Source: Deltaproteobacteria bacterium (GTDB lineage Bacteria; Desulfobacterota; Desulfobacteria; Desulfobacterales; Desulfosalsimonadaceae). Taken from it: a stretch of 11,050 nucleotides of DNA. Shown one piece after another: positions 7,574 through 11,050 of the stretch. The stretch is from positions 1 to 11,050 of the forward strand of contig JAJRPH010000156.1 of the NCBI GenBank assembly GCA_024280875.1. The letters are read 5' to 3'. The stretch's first letter is position 1. Each line of letters starts with the position of its first letter. The position numbers were made by a program, and so were the translations under genes. Below the pieces are notes generated by a model that was given only the letters and a program-made list of their open reading frames with translations, was not told the origin of the DNA and did no database searches.

Positions 7574-8170
7574 ATGTTTCACCAGTTCGTCGTCTGGCTT
7601 GCAAGTACAGTTGGACAGTGGGGTTATCCGGGCATTGTGATGCTCATGACCCTGGAATCTTCATTTTTTCCGTTTCCCAGTGAAGTGGTGATCCCGCCGG
7701 CAGCCTATCTTGCCGCCAGCGGTAAAATGAATATCGGGATGATCATTTTTTGCGGCACTATGGGAAGTCTTCTGGGGGCGGTTTTTAACTATTGGCTTGC
7801 CCGGAAATTCGGCCGACCTTTTTTTGAAAAACATGGCCGTTATCTACTGGTCAGTCCCCGGTCATTGGCAAAAGCAGACCGTTTTTTTGCTCGTCACGGG
7901 CAGATCAGCACCTTTGTCGGGCGCCTGTTACCGGGTATCCGCCAGTATATTTCGCTCCCGGCCGGGCTGGCCCGGATGAACGTATTCGCCTTTTGTGCGG
8001 CAACCATTCTCGGGGCGGGGATATGGGTGCTGGTGCTGGCAGCCCTGGGTTACTGGTTCGGCCGCAATGAACTAATGGTTCTTCAGAATCTGCACTGGAT
8101 TACCCTGGCCCTGGTAACCGGGTGCGCTATTCTGCTGATCTTCTATTGGTGTAAACGGAAGGACTGCTGA
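7574..8170 (+). CDS. DedA-family (VTT-domain) membrane protein
   Basis: This 198-residue inner-membrane protein belongs to the DedA/SNARE-associated family. Members transport lipids, notably undecaprenyl phosphate, and several are needed for resistance to cationic peptides and for membrane energisation. Seen: the acidic re-entrant motif with E28 and E37 in TLESSFFPFPSEVVIPPAAY, a Gly-rich segment GTMGSLLGAVFNYWLARKFG (61-80), and the signature FVGRLLPGIRQYISLPAGLARM with R117 and R123. Two C-terminal helices follow at about 139-162 and 174-192. This looks like the full family length. The start has GGGAGG at 7561-7566, seven bases upstream. It lies 18 bases after the PepSY gene and about 70 bases before the DUF347 gene. 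Specific cargo is inferred from the family, not shown here. Confidence 0.92.
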   Translation: MFHQFVVWLASTVGQWGYPGIVMLMTLESSFFPFPSEVVIPPAAYLAASGKMNIGMIIFCGTMGSLLGAVFNYWLARKFGRPFFEKHGRYLLVSPRSLAKADRFFARHGQISTFVGRLLPGIRQYISLPAGLARMNVFAFCAATILGAGIWVLVLAALGYWFGRNELMVLQNLHWITLALVTGCAILLIFYWCKRKDC

Positions 8171-8238
8171 CCTGAAGTACAACAATAAAAAAAATGATGG
8201 AAAAACTTGGTATAAATTCTGATAAAAGGATAAATATT

Positions 8239-9021
8239 ATGAAAAAACTATTATTAAGAGTGCCGGAAATAACTTTACTTTTTTGGGTTGTAAAAACGCT
8301 CTCAACTACAGTAGGTGAAACCGGGGCAGATTTTTTGTCATCCAGCTTAGGGCTGGGATTGAGCATAACCTCTTTACTCATGGGTGGTCTTCTGGTGGTA
8401 TCACTTTTAATTCAGTTTAAATGGAAACGTTATGTACCTGCAAGTTACTGGACAGTTGTAGTTTTAATGAGTATAGTCGGTACGTTAATTTCAGATTTGT
8501 TAGTGGACACCATGGGAGTCAGTCTGGTTACACTAAGTATCATTTTCACTATTGCAATGCTTGCTGGATTTGCGGTGTGGTATAAAAGCGAGAAAACATT
8601 GTCTATCCATTCTATTGATACCGCCAAAAGAGAGATGTATTATTGGATAATTATTCTCCTGGCTTTTGCGTTGGGAACTGGCGTAGGTGATTTGATATCA
8701 GAGGGACTTGATCTCGGTTATAGTGTAGCATTATTAATATTTGCTGCCGCAATTGCCATTGTCGCCTTTGGTTTTTTTGTTTTAAAAATGAATGCTGTAT
8801 TATCATTTTGGCTTGCCTTTATTCTAACAAGGCCTCTTGGCGCATCTTTAGGCGATTTTATGACGCAGCCTGTTTCTGTAGGTGGTTTGGGATTGGGTAT
8901 GATAAATGTAAATGATCTTTTTTTCTTCATCATAGCCGGCACGATTATATATATGACGATTAAACAGAAAAGGATGCTTTCTCTTAAGAAAGTTAAATAT
9001 GTACCGGGAAAACATGAGTAG
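8239..9021 (+). CDS. Four-repeat membrane protein (DUF347 / COG4705-like)
   Basis: This 260-residue polytopic membrane protein is built from four copies of a two-helix unit. Each copy carries a tryptophan, a glycine ten residues later and an aspartate fifteen residues later: W16-G26-D31, W71-G81-D86, W136-G146-D151 and W191-G201-D206. Examples are VGETGADFLSS, VGTLISDLLVD, LGTGVGDLISE and LGASLGDFMTQ. This pattern matches what I recall of the DUF347 repeat family, whose function I do not know with certainty. The four buried acids suggest a cation transporter or channel (inference). I chose ATG at 8239, with AAAGGA eight bases upstream and a family-like MKKLLLRVPEITLLFW start, over ATG at 8194, which has no ribosome site. 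The gene is markedly more AT-rich than both neighbours, which suggests separate acquisition. Confidence 0.85.
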   Translation: MKKLLLRVPEITLLFWVVKTLSTTVGETGADFLSSSLGLGLSITSLLMGGLLVVSLLIQFKWKRYVPASYWTVVVLMSIVGTLISDLLVDTMGVSLVTLSIIFTIAMLAGFAVWYKSEKTLSIHSIDTAKREMYYWIIILLAFALGTGVGDLISEGLDLGYSVALLIFAAAIAIVAFGFFVLKMNAVLSFWLAFILTRPLGASLGDFMTQPVSVGGLGLGMINVNDLFFFIIAGTIIYMTIKQKRMLSLKKVKYVPGKHE

Positions 9022-9060
9022 TTATAGCATGAGTAATTATAGATTGGGTATTTATAGATT
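9016..9060 (+). repeat. Three tandem 15-base repeats across the stop codon
   Basis: GAGTAGTTATAGCAT, GAGTAATTATAGATT and GGGTATTTATAGATT lie head to tail, matching at most positions. The first copy contains the TAG stop of the DUF347 gene at 9019-9021. All copies carry further stops in that frame, so they are not coding in it. Confidence 0.6.
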
Positions 9061-9094
9061 GGCTAAAGGGTCTGTTTAACGAGTTGAGCCTTTT
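9061..9094 (+). terminator. Weak possible terminator after the DUF347 gene
   Basis: GGCTAAA (9061-9067) and TTGAGCC (9084-9090) can pair with one mismatch over a 16-base loop and are followed by TTTT. The loop is long and the T run short, so this is a tentative call; the downstream gene may still be co-transcribed. Confidence 0.2.
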
Positions 9095-9186
9095 GATATA
9101 AATCTGATTTGGGTCAACGATCAATTGACAGAGCATGTCGTCCGGACACGAAGCCATGACGCAAAGAAAAGGAGACGGTAAATTCT

Positions 9187-11050
9187 ATGCATTACATCAA
9201 TGCATTGCTGGCTATTATTACCCTTCATCCTGCCATGGCCTACGGGGTGGTCCTTCTGATTTCTTTTGCCGAATCCCTGGCTCTGGCCGGTTTAATTGTT
9301 CCCGGCACAGTGCTCACGTTCGGTGTCGGGGCAATCGTGGCCACGGGTAGCCTGAGACTGACGCCTGTATTGCTGGTGGCCGCCGCCGGTGCCGTCGCGG
9401 GAGATGGTATCAGCTACTGGATAGGCCGCTATTTTCAGGACGATTTAAGGCAAATCTGGCCGTTTTCCCGCTATCCGGGCATGCTGAAAAAAGGAGAAAC
9501 TTTTTTCCAGCGCCATGGCGGCAAAAGTGTTGTGTTTGGTCGTTTTGTGGGCCCGGTACGCCCCATCATCCCGGTTGTGGCCGGAATGATGGGCATGGGG
9601 CCGCTTCAGTTCAGCATCGTCAACGTGGTCTCAGCCATCGGATGGGCCTTTGCTTATATTCTGCCGGGAGTATTTTTCGGCACTTCACTGGCCGTGGCCG
9701 GAACGATCAGTTCGCGCCTGGCCGTTCTTATCTTTATTGTCCTCGCCGCTTCCTGGGTTTTCGTCTGGTTATGCCGTAAGCTGGCATTATTTGTAGGGCA
9801 TCGCGGGCCGCTATGGCTGGCCAATCTGAAAGTATGGGTTATCGAAGACAGGCCTGCGCATGGGATGTTGGTTCCCGTAGAAAAGTTTTTTTCCTACTTA
9901 TTTTTTTATCAACAAGGGGAAGAATTATTTCTCGGATTCCTGGTTCTGGCACTTTTTGTGACAGGATGGGGATTTCTATGTATTTTGCAGGATGTCCTGG
10001 CCAAAGCACCGCTGGTGCTGGCAGATCAGGCCGTGTACCACTTTTTCCAGTCCCTTAGAACCCCGTGGGCGGACCATGTCTTTGTCGCAATAACGGAACT
10101 CGGCGATTCTTTTGTCAATATTTGCCTGGCCGGCGGGGTTCTGATTGTACTGCTTGGCAAACGTTGTTATCGTACCGCTGGTTTTTGGGTATTAACGATA
10201 CTGGGTGGTTTAGCGGGTGTTCAACTGCTCAAGTGGGCGATCCATTTGCCACGGCCCATTGCCATTTATCAGGGGGCATCAGCCTATGGATTTCCCAGCG
10301 GCCACACGACCATCAGCGTGATCCTATATGGATTTCTCGCTATCTTACTTGCCAGGGGCCTTTCCGGAACCTTGCGTTTGGGATTATTTGTCAGTGTCTT
10401 TCTGATCTCTTTTATTATTGCCATTTCCCGGCTTTACCTAGGCGCTCACTGGCTTTCCGATGTCCTGGGCGGATTTTTTATCGGCACCAGCTGGGCCGCT
10501 TTGCTTGGCATTGCCTACCTGAAAAGCCCTGACGAAATCATCCCCCGACGTTTGCTGGGGTTAGTGACCGTATCCGTCATCGTGGTTGCCGGTGGTTGGC
10601 GTGTGAGCCAGCACCATGAAAAGGATCTCGCATTTTACGTTCCCCGGCACGCCATACAATCCATGCCGCTCACGACATGGCAGGCCAATGGCTGGCGTGG
10701 ACTTCCCGCCTGGCGGATTGACATGGCGGGTGAACGGGAACAACCCCTCACCATTCAATGGACAGGACCGCCTGATCAACTGGCCCGATATCTGTTCACC
10801 AGGGGATGGCAACTATCTCCGTCGATGAATTTGAAAAATTTGCTGGGGATGCTTTCCCCAAACACGACGATTGAGGCGCTGCCTGTTTTACCGCATCTTC
10901 ACAATGGCCGCGTTGATCATCTGTGCCTCTTCCGTACGGCCGGCGGCCAGCGGTGGGTCTTGCGCCTTTGGCCAACGGATATCAGAATTGCCGGCGACAA
11001 TATGACGATCCTTTCTATTGGAACAATAGAGCGACAAAATCGCCGGCACC
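9187..11050 (+). CDS. DedA / PAP2 phosphatase / LssY-C fusion membrane protein (3' end outside window)
   Basis: The frame stays open for 621 codons to the window edge. Domains in order: DedA (about 1-200), with E29 in SFAESLALAGLIVPG, D73 in GDGISYWIGR, and FGRFVGPVRPIIPVVAGMMG with R119 and R125; then a linker; then a PAP2 phosphatase core (about 250-445) with all three motifs intact: K349-x5-RP (LLKWAIHLPRP), PSGH (370-373) and SRLYLGAHWLSD (414-425). Finally, from about 495, comes an LssY C-terminal-like domain with GWRGLPAWRID, RYLFTRGWQLSP and HLCLFR. PAP2 enzymes of this type hydrolyse lipid phosphates such as undecaprenyl pyrophosphate on the periplasmic side, and DedA proteins move undecaprenyl phosphate across the membrane. 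Start: ATG at 9187 is the first after an in-frame TGA near 9156. AAGGAG at 9169-9174 is 12 bases away, slightly far. Function of the LssY-C part is unknown. Confidence 0.9.
   Translation, partial: MHYINALLAIITLHPAMAYGVVLLISFAESLALAGLIVPGTVLTFGVGAIVATGSLRLTPVLLVAAAGAVAGDGISYWIGRYFQDDLRQIWPFSRYPGMLKKGETFFQRHGGKSVVFGRFVGPVRPIIPVVAGMMGMGPLQFSIVNVVSAIGWAFAYILPGVFFGTSLAVAGTISSRLAVLIFIVLAASWVFVWLCRKLALFVGHRGPLWLANLKVWVIEDRPAHGMLVPVEKFFSYLFFYQQGEELFLGFLVLALFVTGWGFLCILQDVLAKAPLVLADQAVYHFFQSLRTPWADHVFVAITELGDSFVNICLAGGVLIVLLGKRCYRTAGFWVLTILGGLAGVQLLKWAIHLPRPIAIYQGASAYGFPSGHTTISVILYGFLAILLARGLSGTLRLGLFVSVFLISFIIAISRLYLGAHWLSDVLGGFFIGTSWAALLGIAYLKSPDEIIPRRLLGLVTVSVIVVAGGWRVSQHHEKDLAFYVPRHAIQSMPLTTWQANGWRGLPAWRIDMAGEREQPLTIQWTGPPDQLARYLFTRGWQLSPSMNLKNLLGMLSPNTTIEALPVLPHLHNGRVDHLCLFRTAGGQRWVLRLWPTDIRIAGDNMTILSIGTIERQNRRH

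Noticed and set aside
8194..8238. Upstream ATG extending the DUF347 gene by 15 codons
   Set aside because: It has no ribosome site, while ATG at 8239 has AAAGGA at good spacing and a family-like N-terminus.
9135..10532. Several plus-strand frames of 70-155 codons
   Set aside because: They are out-of-frame shadows of the long DedA-PAP2-LssY gene, which stays open from 9187 to the window edge and carries all the motifs.
1..11050. CRISPR array, tRNA, rRNA or complete insertion sequence
   Set aside because: No regularly spaced repeats, cloverleaf-like sequence, ribosomal RNA segment or transposase frame was seen on either strand.

Overview
The window is from a Gram-negative bacterium. It carries four consecutive genes for 4-amino-4-deoxy-L-arabinose (L-Ara4N) modification of lipid A, in the gene order used by enterobacteria. 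The proteins look colinear with the E. coli Arn proteins along their whole length. Mixed codon use, moderate GC and a DedA-PAP2-LssY fusion protein fit a proteobacterium or desulfobacterial lineage, but the sequence alone does not settle the genus.

Layout. From 1 to 4608, on the minus strand, lies the operon arnB-arnC-arnA-arnD, tightly packed (an 8-base overlap, then gaps of 23 and 37 bases). arnD runs off the left edge, so arnT, arnE and arnF, if present, lie outside. From 4609 to 5050 is an AT-rich leader with a good sigma-70-like promoter pointing at arnB and a possible 28-codon small ORF. From 5051 to 6584, also on the minus strand, lies a decayed LTA-synthase-like sulfatase gene. It has a one-base slip in a T run near the start and an out-of-frame internal deletion that removed the catalytic threonine region. 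From 6585 to 7126 is an AT-rich divergent intergenic region with two inverted repeats.

The right part is on the plus strand: a small secreted PepSY-domain protein (7127), a DedA-family membrane protein (7574), a four-repeat DUF347/COG4705 membrane protein (8239; distinctly more AT-rich), then a large fusion of DedA, PAP2 phosphatase and an LssY C-terminal-like domain (9187), which runs off the right edge without a stop.

How the parts may fit. ArnA and ArnB make UDP-L-Ara4FN. ArnC loads the sugar on undecaprenyl phosphate (C55-P) and ArnD deformylates it. After transfer to lipid A, C55-P is left on the periplasmic face. DedA proteins are known C55-P transporters, and PAP2 enzymes can make C55-P from C55-PP. 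Two DedA proteins, one fused to a PAP2 phosphatase, therefore sit beside an operon that depends on C55-P recycling. This linkage is an inference from gene content. The two gene sets are divergent and separated by a dead sulfatase gene.
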